From Flavobacteriales bacterium (GTDB taxonomy: Bacteria > Bacteroidota > Bacteroidia > Flavobacteriales_F > PHOS-HE28), in NCBI GenBank assembly GCA_016700415.1, contig CP065018.1, positions 1,488,001-1,552,000 of the forward strand: a stretch of DNA of 64,000 nt. Direction: 5' to 3'. The position numbers and the translations under genes are program-made. Below the pieces are notes generated by a model, which was given only the letters and a program-made list of their open reading frames with translations, made no database searches and was not told the origin of the DNA. Positions 51,176 through 61,223 of this stretch are shown piece by piece. Positions within the stretch are counted from its first letter, which is position 1. The number at the start of each line of letters is the position of its first letter.

Positions 51176-53833
51176 ATGGAAAAGATGGAACTTCCGAAAC
51201 GCTACGAGGCCAAGGAGATCGAAGGCAAGTGGTACCAATACTGGCTGGACAACAGCTATTTCCGTTCCGTGCCGGACGAACGCGAGCCCTATACTGTGGT
51301 GATCCCACCGCCGAACGTAACGGGCGTGCTGCACATGGGGCACATGCTCAACAACACCATCCAGGACGTGCTGGTGCGCCGCGCGCGGATGCAGGGCAAG
51401 AACGCCTGCTGGGTGCCGGGAACGGATCACGCTAGCATCGCCACGGAAGCCAAGGTGGTGAAGCTGCTGGCGGAACAAGGGATCAAGAAGAGCGCGATCG
51501 GCCGTGAAAAATTCCTTGAGCATGCCTTCGCATGGAAGGAGAAGTACGGCGGAACCATCCTCGAACAATTGAAGAAGCTCGGCGCCAGCTGCGACTGGGA
51601 CCGCACACGCTTCACCATGGAACCCGCGCTGAGCGAGGCCGTGATCGATGTCTTCATCGACCTCCACAAGAAAGGCCTGGTGTACCGCGACTACCGCATG
51701 GTGAACTGGGACCCCGTGGCCCTGACCGCCGTGAGCGACGAGGAGGTGATGCACAAGGAGGTCAACTCGAAGTTGATCTATGTGCGCTACAAAGTGGAGT
51801 CCGTCACCCCCACTCTTGATGAAGATGATGATGAGTGGATCACCATCGCCACCACGCGCCCCGAGACCATCCCCGGAGATACGGCCGTGGCGGTGCATCC
51901 GGATGATCCGCGCTATGCGCACCTGATGGGCCGCAACGTGATCGTGCCCTTGGTGGAGCGTTCCGTACCGGTGATCTTCGATGAATACGTGGAACGCGAG
52001 TTCGGAACCGGCGCCTTGAAGGTGACTCCCGCTCACGACACGAATGACCATGAGATCGGTAAGCGTCACAAGCTGGCGGTGATCGACACCTTGGAGCCGA
52101 ACGGCACCATGAGCGCGGCCGCGCAGTTCTGCGTGGGCGAGGACCGTTTCATCGCGCGGAAGAAGATCACCAAGTTGCTGGATGAGGCCGGCCACGTGGT
52201 GAAGGTGGAGGACATCGTGAACAAGATCGGCATCAGCGAACGCACCGATGCCGTGATCGAGCCGCGCCTTTCGCTACAGTGGTTCGTGAAGATGGGCGAG
52301 ATGGCGAAGCCCGCGCTGGACGTGGTGATGAGCGGTGAGGTGAAGTTGCATCCGCAGAAGTTCGCCAACACCTATCGGCACTGGATGGAGAACGTGCGCG
52401 ACTGGTGCATCAGCCGTCAGCTGTGGTGGGGCCAACAGATCCCGGCGTGGTACAATGAAGCCGGTGATGTCGCCGTGTGCAAGACCGAAGCGGAATCGAT
52501 CGCGCAATTCACTTCTGCAGGTCAACCCACCAAAGGCATCCGTCAGGACGAAGACGTGATGGACACGTGGTTCAGCAGTTGGCTATGGCCCATCAGCGTG
52601 TTCGACGGTTTCAAGGACCCGGAGAACGCGGACATCAAGTACTACTATCCGACGAACGACCTCGTCACCGCGCCGGAGATCCTCTTTTTCTGGGTCGCGC
52701 GGATGATCATGGCCGGGCTGGAATACCGCAAGGAAGTGCCGTTCAAGAACGTCTACCTCACCGGCATCGTGCGCGACAAGCAGGGCCGGAAGATGAGCAA
52801 GAGCCTCGGCAACAGCCCGGACCCGATCGAGCTGATCGAGAAATTCGGCGCGGACGGCGTGCGCGTGGGCATGCTCCTCACCTCACCCGCCGGCAACGAC
52901 CTGCCCTTCGACGAGAGCCTCTGCGAGCAGGGCCGCAACTTCTCCAACAAGATCTGGAACGCCTTCCGCCTCGTGAAGGGCATTACGATCAACGACGAAA
53001 AGCAATCCGCTGGCAATGCAGCAGCATGCGCGTGGATGCGTTCACGTGTGAGCCGTGCAACCACGGAGATCGACGCGCTCTACGCGCAATTCCGCATCAG
53101 CGAAGCCTTGATGGCGACCTACAAACTGATCTGGGACGACCTCTGCAGCTGGTACCTCGAGAGCATTAAGCCAGCGTTCATCAATGGTGTGGCTGCGCCT
53201 GTCGACCGCGCGACCTATGACGCTACCATCGCCCTGTTCGAGGATGTGATGAAGCTGCTGCATCCCTTCATGCCCTTCCTCACCGAGGAATTGTGGAGCC
53301 ACCTGAACGAGCGCAAAGGCCCGCAGGACGCGCTGATCATCGCCACTTGGCCGAAGAGCGACGCGGGCGATACGAAGCTTGAAGTCGAGATGCAGCATGC
53401 CTTCGACCTCGTGACCGCCGTACGGAACATCCGCAACGAACGTGGCCTGAGCCCGAAGGAATCACTCGCAGTGCAGCTGAAGGCCAAGTCACCGCTGGGC
53501 GAAGCCACGCAAGCACTGGTCGGGAAACTGGCGAACGTCTCGGCGATCGAAGCGGCCACCGCCGCCGGTGCAGGTTCAGTCAACTTCTTGGTCGGCACCA
53601 CGGAATACGCCGTGGACCTTGGCGAGAACGTGGACAGTGAGGCCGAGCGCAAGAAGGCTGAAGAAGAGCTGAAGTACGCCCGCGGCTTCCTCGCCAGCGT
53701 GGATAAGAAACTCAGCAACGAACGCTTCGTGAGCGGCGCGCCACCACAGGTGTTGGAGAACGAGCGCAAGAAAAAGGCCGACGCCGAGGCGAAGATCAAA
53801 GCGATCGAGGAGCGGTTGGCGGTGCTGGGGTGA
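51176..53833 (+). CDS. valS: Valine--tRNA ligase
   Basis: The 885-residue class I synthetase has HMGH (in PNVTGVLHMGHMLNN, about residue 50), the CP1 editing domain (TTRPETIPGDTAVAVHPDD) and KMSKS (about 545), an anticodon-binding domain and a C-terminal coiled-coil arm (EAERKKAEEELKYARGF). The ATG at 51176 is preferred over an upstream one inside the GACTC word repeat. Confidence 0.97.
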   Translation: MEKMELPKRYEAKEIEGKWYQYWLDNSYFRSVPDEREPYTVVIPPPNVTGVLHMGHMLNNTIQDVLVRRARMQGKNACWVPGTDHASIATEAKVVKLLAEQGIKKSAIGREKFLEHAFAWKEKYGGTILEQLKKLGASCDWDRTRFTMEPALSEAVIDVFIDLHKKGLVYRDYRMVNWDPVALTAVSDEEVMHKEVNSKLIYVRYKVESVTPTLDEDDDEWITIATTRPETIPGDTAVAVHPDDPRYAHLMGRNVIVPLVERSVPVIFDEYVEREFGTGALKVTPAHDTNDHEIGKRHKLAVIDTLEPNGTMSAAAQFCVGEDRFIARKKITKLLDEAGHVVKVEDIVNKIGISERTDAVIEPRLSLQWFVKMGEMAKPALDVVMSGEVKLHPQKFANTYRHWMENVRDWCISRQLWWGQQIPAWYNEAGDVAVCKTEAESIAQFTSAGQPTKGIRQDEDVMDTWFSSWLWPISVFDGFKDPENADIKYYYPTNDLVTAPEILFFWVARMIMAGLEYRKEVPFKNVYLTGIVRDKQGRKMSKSLGNSPDPIELIEKFGADGVRVGMLLTSPAGNDLPFDESLCEQGRNFSNKIWNAFRLVKGITINDEKQSAGNAAACAWMRSRVSRATTEIDALYAQFRISEALMATYKLIWDDLCSWYLESIKPAFINGVAAPVDRATYDATIALFEDVMKLLHPFMPFLTEELWSHLNERKGPQDALIIATWPKSDAGDTKLEVEMQHAFDLVTAVRNIRNERGLSPKESLAVQLKAKSPLGEATQALVGKLANVSAIEAATAAGAGSVNFLVGTTEYAVDLGENVDSEAERKKAEEELKYARGFLASVDKKLSNERFVSGAPPQVLENERKKKADAEAKIKAIEERLAVLG

Positions 53834-53845
53834 GGTTCAGGGTCC

Positions 53846-53875
53846 GCTCAAGGTCTCGCAAAGCGGACCTTGAGC
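53846..53875. terminator. Hairpin between convergent valS and T9SS cargo gene
   Basis: Perfect 10-bp arms GCTCAAGGTC/GACCTTGAGC (53846-53855 with 53866-53875) in the 55-base gap. A competing GTCCGCT/AGCGGAC pairing shares bases. No strong U-run on either strand, so termination efficiency is uncertain. Confidence 0.5.
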
Positions 53876-53888
53876 ACAAATCCAGCCT

Positions 53889-54803
53889 CTACTCTTTGAT
53901 CACCAACCGGTGCGATAGGTCTCCTTTCACATCCACCATGCGCAGCACATAGCTGCCCGTTGGTAACAGTCCTGGATCCATCTCCAGCGCCGTTCCTTGG
54001 AAGGGGACCGAAATCAGTTCCCGGCCGGTCATGTCCAACAGGATCACCGTTGCGTTGCGGGGAATGACCGAGCGAACTGTGAAGTGATCTTGGAACGGCA
54101 CGGGTGAAACGGACCAACTTACTGGATCAATGGCAGTGGTCTCACCCACCGCAAGTGTTAGCGCGCAGGGAGAACCGGATGTCGGATAGCGGATCTCATC
54201 ATCGCTGTAACAACCAAGCGTGCAGGTGCATTCAACGACCATATAGGGCGGGAAAGGAAAGAAATAGCGCTCGGCGTAGGCGATGCGTTCAACAAGAAGC
54301 AATTCATAGATCGGGTCCGGCTGTCCCTCATAGATCCCTTGCACCGTCAATGTGCGGAGCGCAACCCCATCCAGTTCCATCGTGCCGGTATCCGCCACGA
54401 GCAGATATGTATCGGTCGTCCCATACTCCTGTTCCCAACCAGGGGACCACCTGTCACCAGGCACGGCACCGAACCAGTGGAGCGTATCCCATTCCTGGCT
54501 AACAGACAGCCAGTAATACACTATGCCAGGCTCCGTACGTGTCACAACGTCGGGTCCGTGAGATATGATCAACGTATCCATTCCCCAGATCTGGGTCATC
54601 ACATTGGTCCGTGCGATGTTTTGGCCAACAAAGCCGTCCAAGACGGTATCGCCTACATAGTTGAAGCCCTCGGCACTTTCTCCAACCATGGGGTCAGTTG
54701 TGTTGTAGATCCAAGTAGCACCCGCCGGGCACCAGCTTTGAGCATGAGCACTGGTAGAGAACAAGAGCAGTACCGCAAAAAAGGGGATGAACGGCTGCTT
54801 CAT
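53889..54803 (-). CDS. T9SS type A sorting domain protein (unknown function)
   Basis: The 304-residue secreted protein has a signal peptide (about 1-22, SAHAQ), a beta-rich central region with WIYNTTDPMVGESAEGFNYVGDTVLDG and paired Cys near 195-215, and a C-terminal sorting domain starting about residue 228 (SVSPVPFQDHFTV ... PTGSYVLRMVDVKG). I do not recognise the central domain. The ATG at 54803 overlaps the stop of the preceding gene (ATGA), so it is third in a tight operon of T9SS cargos. Confidence 0.85.
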   Translation of the reverse strand: MKQPFIPFFAVLLLFSTSAHAQSWCPAGATWIYNTTDPMVGESAEGFNYVGDTVLDGFVGQNIARTNVMTQIWGMDTLIISHGPDVVTRTEPGIVYYWLSVSQEWDTLHWFGAVPGDRWSPGWEQEYGTTDTYLLVADTGTMELDGVALRTLTVQGIYEGQPDPIYELLLVERIAYAERYFFPFPPYMVVECTCTLGCYSDDEIRYPTSGSPCALTLAVGETTAIDPVSWSVSPVPFQDHFTVRSVIPRNATVILLDMTGRELISVPFQGTALEMDPGLLPTGSYVLRMVDVKGDLSHRLVIKE

Positions 54804-56278
54804 TGTTTGATCCATTTTGTGGTTGAACGCTCTCCATTGGCACCGATAAAAAGCACCGTGTACATGCCTTGGGACAATGATGAGACATCGATCGGTGCAG
54901 TTCCGCTGCCTATGACTCGCTCAAGCACCGCGCGGCCTTGAAGATCTTGGATGGACACGGTATAGGTCTCCGGTCCTTCAAAGGACACATTCATTTTATC
55001 TGAGCCGGGGTTCGGGTATACGCGGATGCCTCTCTCGGCTGAGTGCTCCTTCACCCCAACGTTCAACGGGTACAAGCGCGTAATGAACTTTTGTTCAGGA
55101 TGGTCTCCACAGCCATCGTTAAAGCCAGCGTATTTTCCACAGATGTAGATGTAGCCGTCCGGAGCCTGTTTGATCTTAAAGAGATACCGATCATTGCCGT
55201 TCAACCATGGATCATCGAAAAACCCCGCGCCCGTTCCGGGCAAGTAATCCCAGAGCACATTGCCTGAAGTGTCGATGGCAGCGATGGCACCCATGGGCTG
55301 GTCGCCAATGGCATTAAAATCGCCCACCACGATCAGCTTGCCCGGCTCGACCTCCAGATGATCCGTGATCGTAGCGAAGCCGCGGAAATAGGTGTAAGAC
55401 AGAAAAGGGATCGACGGCCAAGTGGTGTCCGTGCTGCCATCGGGGTTGAGACGCATTACCGCCAGCGTATCATTCGGATACTCGGGGGCCATCATGCGAC
55501 CGAACACCAGCATCCGCCCGTCCGGATAAAAGTAGAAGTTCCTCGATATCGAACCCCAAGAGATCGTGGACTGGAAGGTGGTGTCCAAATGACCGTCCGG
55601 CCAGACACGTAGTACGCCCCCTACCGACCGTCCCTCATATTGCGTGCCGACTGAACTACTTATCAAAAACCGTCCATCGGGGGTTTCCTGTATGGCCGCT
55701 AAAGACCCAGGCATGGTGCGCTTGTGGTCGAAAGCCGGGTCAACACTCCCATCAGCCAACACTTGGATCAGCCCATAGCCCTGCTCGTTGCCGATCTGCT
55801 GGCCTTCATCGTCATAGAACTGCTTGCTATAGGAACCGGTCCGCCATTGCTTCCCGTTCGCAAAAGTGTGGAAGTCGCTCCTGTGCGATGTTGAAAACTC
55901 TGGGTATACTAAGCCATAGGAATAATCAATGGTACCATCGACTATAAAGAACCGCCGAACGCCAGTCGCACCGATGCTGGCAAAGTAAAACTCTCCATTC
56001 CTCACACGCACGTCAGCACTACGAAGAATGTAATTAGGTCCAAAGGTGGGGTCAATTGTGCCATCCGGCAACAGTCGGCTCAATCCAGTGACCGCCGGTG
56101 GTCCCTGGCTCATCCCCCCCGCCACCAATATCCGGCCATCCGGCATGAAGTCGAAACCGTCAATCTCCCTATGCGTGAAAGGCACTTGGAAGGTGGTATC
56201 CACGCATAGTGGCGCCTGCGCCATGGTCGAAGCCATAGCGCAGGTACCACATGCGGTTAGAATAATTGCCCGAAACAT
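54800..56278 (-). CDS. Delta-60 repeat protein with T9SS sorting domain
   Basis: The 492-residue secreted protein has a signal peptide (1-21) and about seven delta-60 repeats, seen as recurring PDGRILVAGG / RLLPDGTIDPTF units spaced by roughly 50-60 residues; such repeats form a beta-propeller-like structure. The last ~80 residues (RVYPNPGSDKMNVSF ... LSQGMYTVLF) are a T9SS type A sorting domain. ATG at 56278 lies two bases after the upstream stop; the longer start would be a TTG. Confidence 0.88.
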   Translation of the reverse strand: MFRAIILTACGTCAMASTMAQAPLCVDTTFQVPFTHREIDGFDFMPDGRILVAGGMSQGPPAVTGLSRLLPDGTIDPTFGPNYILRSADVRVRNGEFYFASIGATGVRRFFIVDGTIDYSYGLVYPEFSTSHRSDFHTFANGKQWRTGSYSKQFYDDEGQQIGNEQGYGLIQVLADGSVDPAFDHKRTMPGSLAAIQETPDGRFLISSSVGTQYEGRSVGGVLRVWPDGHLDTTFQSTISWGSISRNFYFYPDGRMLVFGRMMAPEYPNDTLAVMRLNPDGSTDTTWPSIPFLSYTYFRGFATITDHLEVEPGKLIVVGDFNAIGDQPMGAIAAIDTSGNVLWDYLPGTGAGFFDDPWLNGNDRYLFKIKQAPDGYIYICGKYAGFNDGCGDHPEQKFITRLYPLNVGVKEHSAERGIRVYPNPGSDKMNVSFEGPETYTVSIQDLQGRAVLERVIGSGTAPIDVSSLSQGMYTVLFIGANGERSTTKWIKQ

Positions 56279-56280
56279 GG

Positions 56281-59200
56281 TCAAGGCTGGATCACCAGCC
56301 TTTGAGCATCCACCAATTTCCCACCGTTATGCAATTCCACTGCATACGTCCCGGAAGCTGAACCACGCGTATCCCAGATCAGTTGTCCCGGAGAGGAGGT
56401 GACGGCCACCTCATACACCACCTTACCCTGTGCATCACGTACCCGGATCAAGCCCTGTACTACCTTGCCTTTCAGGTCGTGGCTGAAGGCCACCCAAGTA
56501 CTTGCAGGGTTGGGGTGGACGATCAATGTCGGCGTTGTTGGCTCCACAGCGCTAGCAAGGCTCACTAATCTCATTTGGGGTTGTGTGGACCCACCGGTGA
56601 CCGGCGGATTGCAGATGCCATAACCGTAACAGAGCGTGTTGCGGGCATAAGAAGCACCGACAGAGGGTTGCCTGTTGGCAATACCAACCAATGCGTTCAG
56701 CTCATTGGGTTCCAATTGCATGATGGACCTGTTCGTATCTTCAAGCACAGGACGAACCGTGGCGATCAGTTCCAGCAGATCATCCCGATCCTGTTTACCC
56801 TGCTTCTCCAAAGGATAATTAGCTTCCAAGCCCTCCAATAAGCTGACGGCCGCATCGAACTGCTCTTGCTCAATCAAGAGGCCCACCTCCCCGTAACGCG
56901 CACGCAAGCTTGGGTTCAACTGCCAACTTGCCCGAATGCTATCCACTGGTTGGTGAATAGTGTCGATCAGCATAGTGCCGATCAATTGATCGTTCAGCCG
57001 CTGGTATTCGCCATTGTGCCAGCCCATGTCCGCCTCCAAGCTGGTACGCCAGGTCTTCTGGTCCCAAGAGGCCACGATCTGTGCCACCATGTATTCCGGC
57101 AAGGGATCGGGGGCTTCATATTGCACCCATTTAATGAACCCGTCGCGCTGAGTGGCCTCGGGATTGGCCAAGCAAACCTCCAAATACATGGCATGTGGCA
57201 GGATGTTCTTCTTACCCGCCTCCACGAGAATATCGGTGGAGAGATAGGGACTCTTGTTCATCAGTTCATTGCGCAGCTCCCAAGCGTCCTGTGGCCAACT
57301 TTCCATGATGGTCCCCTTCAGCTCATCGAAATCGCCCCCGTCCAACAGGCTTTCGTATACGTACTTCAAGTTCAGGTAGGCCAAATGCTCCTGTTGGATC
57401 AAAGGGCTGAGGGCTTCTTTCATACGCACAACGCTTTTTCCACCACAGAGGATCCGCGTTGGGCAGCTATTGTGGGGTGAGGGGTTGGCATTGCTCTGTA
57501 CCCAAGGCGCATTATACGCTCCGGTATTCAGGTCGCCTGGGGGCAACTCCCAGAAGTAGGTAATCGGCAATGCCTGAGCCTGATTGTCATAATTATAGTA
57601 GACCGAACTTCCATTCTGCTGCGGGGTGAACGTATTGCCAGCCGACTTATAGACGGAACCTTGGAACATCTTGATGCTATGGTTTGAAGGCGGGTTTGGA
57701 TCAGTGGTCCTCACCTTGAAGTCCTCCTCTCCATTCTGCATGTTTTGATTGCAGAGCAGCGACAAGCCCGTGACCGTGGGGTTTACCGCGTCCACGCAAT
57801 TCCCCTCTGCCACGTAACCGTAGTCCATGTCATTGGACTTGTTCTTGTAGACCTGGTCGTTGTATGCGCCGGTTTCACCCGCGACCACCCCTTCCGCATA
57901 AGCATGGGCTGTTGTGGCTTTGGTGAGTTCGTTCTGCTCCACCCGGAAGGCATTCGCCAAGGTCATGTATATAGCGCGGTGCATTCCATCGAAGTGAGCG
58001 TCCTCTCCGCTCAATTCCGCCTCACGACCACCAACAACGAATTTGTTACGGAGGATGCCCACGTTGTCCACAGCTTCGTCAAAGATGCCACACACGTTGT
58101 TCTCGAAATAGGAGTCCTTCACTGTAAAGGTGTACCCCCCGACGCCACCGCTGCCTGCCCGGATACCATGGTCCAGTCCGATAAAGCGTGAAGGACGCAA
58201 CGCTGCCTCCGGGCAGACCGGCTCCGGCTGACCTGAACCATACGCACACAACGGTAGTGATTCTGTGCATTGACCAGTAACACTGTATGTGGCATCGATA
58301 CTATAGATGCCTTTGCCCAGCGTTTGACTCGCTTTAATATCGGGTGCGGTAGAGGTCATTGCGTTGATAAAGTCGCATTGCTGGAAGCTGATCCCTTTCA
58401 CCTCCCACATGCGCACATGCGCGTCAAAATCATCCCCGCCCCTGTAATTGTCGTCCACGATGAACTCGGCATGCTTGAAGTAGCTGTTGTCGTTCTTCGT
58501 CGCGTGGCTCGGACTGGTCGGATAGTAGTTGCTGTACTTCTCGAATTCCGCCCCTCTCGTGCAATTGCGGAATGTGCCCCCTACCTCTTGAAGTGTTCCT
58601 TGGACTTGAAGTACGCCTCCTTTATGCTGAAGATCACCCCAACGGTGGTTGGCGAACCCCACCTGCGCGTGTTCCACTACCGCGCCATTCTTCATAACCA
58701 CTAAGCCCTGATAAGTAGGGTGGTTCAACGGCTCCTGATGCCTATAGGTGGTGCCATCCGCCATTATTCCATGCCAAAGCTCTCCCTCATGAGCACAGGT
58801 CACAACACCACCGTCGATGACCAATTTTGCACCTGGCCTCACCAAGATAATGCCATCGATCGGCATCCGTACTTCGCAACTCAATGTTAGTGTGGCCGGT
58901 GCCTCTACTACGATGTCTTGATACATTTTGATCGCGAAATCCCAAGTCTCATCAGTCGTCACATGGTGCTCTCCATAGGAGTATTTTTCCTCAACGTATT
59001 TTTGCATTGGCCGATTGTTCAGCCCAAACGAATTTCCATACAAAGACAAGGCCCGATGCATCCTTCCCGCACTCTTCGGGCTTATGTAATTGTTATTCGC
59101 CATTCCGCTCATTAGCGGTGGCGTGGCATTGGGGAAATTCGAAAAGAAACAAGGGCCGGTCAAATAGCAAACATTCCCGGCTGCCGGTGTGCATGGTGAA

Positions 59201-59469
59201 TCACTTGGACCGTAGCATGGATTGAAAGGGTCGCTCATCAATGGTTCGGGACAAGTACCAAACAAATCGTCTAAAAAGTCGAAGTTGTTCGTATTTATCA
59301 CCTCACCGTTATAGGTGTGATTCAACCCAAGTGCATGACCCCACTCATGGGCAACATGCTCCTTCAAATAGACTGAAGAAGATCCCCACATAGCATTTCG
59401 CGTCAGCGCATAGCTTTCGCCACCATAAACGCTATAAAAGCCCCACCAGCCACCGCTCCAAATATTCAC
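56281..59469 (-). pseudogene. Zinc metalloprotease with beta-helix and T9SS domain, main part after in-frame stop
   Basis: This frame (1062 codons from a GTG) continues in phase with the frame at 59515-59994; only a TAA at 59515-59517 separates them. It carries the metzincin zinc motif HEWGHALGLNH (residues 41-51 here, codon 216-226 of the joined gene) and a Met-turn-like LMSGM, placing it in the M43-like group. A long beta-helix region with repeated G-x-V strands follows (about 200-560), then a helical segment and a C-terminal T9SS sorting domain (VHPNPASTWVAFSHDL ... SGTYAVEL). The start GTG at 59469 would lack a signal peptide and part of the protease domain, so independent function is doubtful. 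Confidence 0.8.
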
Positions 59470-59514
59470 GTCAGGCTGTGTCCAAATATGGTTGAACGCA
59501 TTCTTAGACTCCGG

Positions 59515-59994
59515 TTAGTTAGCCCACAAGTAGTCAAGTATCGCAGACGGTGAAGCCAATGAATTGTAGTTATTGAACGCATCATTGTCCAAGAAATAGG
59601 CATGGTTGAACTTGAACCGAATTCTACTATCCGCAAGATATGGAATTGAAGGCGGACAGGTCATGGGCCATCCCATCGTACCCGGATCTGCATAGTTCAG
59701 GTTCACTTGTGCGATCAACTCTTCGAAGTCCGCGATCATTGCCGGCGTATCCTGCCAGCCATCGCCTCCCTGTGCATCCCTGCACACGACCATATTGACC
59801 AGAATGGTCTTCATCGGTGTCACTTCATCAGGGATCCAATGGCCGGGTGTACGGTAATCGTTCAACCAAGTGGAACTTGAATTACCACAGTCAGCACCAC
59901 GGTCATTGTCACCTTCCGACTGATGCTCTAAAAAATCATTCCCACAGATCCAATCGGTTTGGGCTGAACAAGTGGTCGTTATCGCGAGTGCCAT
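59515..59994 (-). pseudogene. N-terminal fragment of the interrupted metalloprotease
   Basis: The 159 codons hold the end of a signal peptide (LAITTTCSAQ), mature start TDWICGNDF and the beginning of a metzincin catalytic domain (MKTILVNMVVCRDAQGG, RIRFKFNHAYF), and stop at TAA just before PESKNAFNHIWTQ in the same frame. The ATG at 59994 lies in the middle of the signal peptide; in-frame codons further upstream complete it (LKTGLERIAALSVAAV) but no ATG is in frame. A better start, ATG at 60053, is one base out of phase, hinting at a second lesion. Confidence 0.75.
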
Positions 59995-60142
59995 AACAGC
60001 AGCTACCGATAGGGCCGCAATCCGTTCAAGACCAGTTTTCAGTCCATACTCATTGGGCTGCCTTAGTTCGCGGCTGCCGTACGGAGGGGGGCATTAGGGC
60101 TTTCATTGCGATTTGGGGTTAAGATTAACAAAACGTTCACGT

Positions 60143-60150
60143 CAAATGTA
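60143..60150 (-). promoter_or_regulatory. -7 box of the metalloprotease operon
   Basis: TACATTTG (60150-60143) is a perfect match to TANNTTTG, with GTTG 18 bases upstream as a weak -33 box. Transcription would begin about 85 bases before the ATG at 60053. No TTTG at exactly N19. Confidence 0.5.
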
Positions 60151-60260
60151 TCATTTTTTCACAACCAACAACTCCTCATCATCATTTTTCCGCATGGAGC
60201 CCACCGCGCCGCACAGAATGAAGGAATGCCTGTGTTCAAGCTCCTCCCCGCGCTCGATCC

Positions 60261-60268
60261 TACCTTCG
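60261..60268 (+). promoter_or_regulatory. -7 box in front of the Ppx/GppA gene
   Basis: TACCTTCG followed by CACC and then ATC, the codon where the family N-terminus begins. The same box and spacing type (TACCTTCG) precedes valS. Confidence 0.45.
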
Positions 60269-60272
60269 CACC

Positions 60273-61190
60273 ATCAGCCGCCAACTCACATACGCCGCCA
60301 TCGATATCGGTTCCAACGCGGTTCGCTTGCTGATCGGCGACGTGGTGGAGCGCGATGACCACCCGGTGATCAAGAAAACCTCACTGGTGCGTGTGCCGAT
60401 CCGCTTGGGCGCGGACGTGTTCAGCAGTGGGGCCATCAGCCCGGCGAAGCGCGACCAGCTTATCAAATCGTTGAAGGCTTTCCGGCTGCTCACCGAGGTG
60501 TACGGCGTGCATTACCTGCGCTGCTGCGCCACCAGCGCCATGCGCGAGGCCACGAACAGTGCGGAGGTACTTTCCCGCGTAGAGATGGAGAGCGGCGTCC
60601 ACATCGAGGCCATTGACGGGCGCACGGAGGCGGACCTCATCATGAGCACCTTCTGGACGCAGGACCTGCTGAAGGACCGCAACTACCTCTACATCGATGT
60701 GGGCGGTGGCAGCACTGAGCTCACGTGGATCGAGAACGGCAAGCGCAGGGATTCCTCCTCGTTCAAGATCGGCACCGTGCGTTCCCTGCAGAACAAAGTG
60801 GATGAGCAGGTATGGGAGGCAGCAGCGGAATTCCTCGCGGAGGTCCGCAACGCGAACGAGAGTTTGACCGCGATCGGCACGGGTGGCAATATCAACCGCA
60901 TCTTCAAGGAAAACAAGAATTCCTTTGGCGAACCCTTGTCCCGTATCGACATCCGCAAGCAACGCGACCGCATCGCCGACTACAGTTTCGAGGACCGCGT
61001 AAAGGTCCTGCGCCTACGGCCGGACCGTGCGGACGTGATCATTCCCGCTGCGGACATCTTTCTGCGGGTGATGGAGGAAGCGGGCATCGAAGAGGTCTTC
61101 GTGCCCAAGGTGGGCTTGGCGGACGGCATCGTGTACGACCTGTACACCAAGCAGTACGGCCGCTCGCGGTACGCGGCGCAGCCTGCGTGA
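60273..61190 (+). CDS. Ppx/GppA phosphatase family protein
   Basis: The 305-residue actin-like phosphatase hydrolyses polyphosphate or pppGpp. The phosphate-1 loop YAAIDIGSNAVRLLIG and phosphate-2 loop YIDVGGGSTELTWIENG are both present, with the later AIGTGGNINRI. The essential first loop lies upstream of the first ordinary start (TTG at 60327) and no ATG, GTG or TTG exists between it and the in-frame TGA at 60218. The best candidate is ATC at 60273 (MSRQLTYAAIDIG if ATC is read as fMet). It is the short, single-domain Bacteroidota form. Confidence 0.85.
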   Translation: MSRQLTYAAIDIGSNAVRLLIGDVVERDDHPVIKKTSLVRVPIRLGADVFSSGAISPAKRDQLIKSLKAFRLLTEVYGVHYLRCCATSAMREATNSAEVLSRVEMESGVHIEAIDGRTEADLIMSTFWTQDLLKDRNYLYIDVGGGSTELTWIENGKRRDSSSFKIGTVRSLQNKVDEQVWEAAAEFLAEVRNANESLTAIGTGGNINRIFKENKNSFGEPLSRIDIRKQRDRIADYSFEDRVKVLRLRPDRADVIIPAADIFLRVMEEAGIEEVFVPKVGLADGIVYDLYTKQYGRSRYAAQPA

Positions 61191-61223
61191 GGAGAAGCTC
61201 TCCGAGCCATTCCGCTTCCCTTG

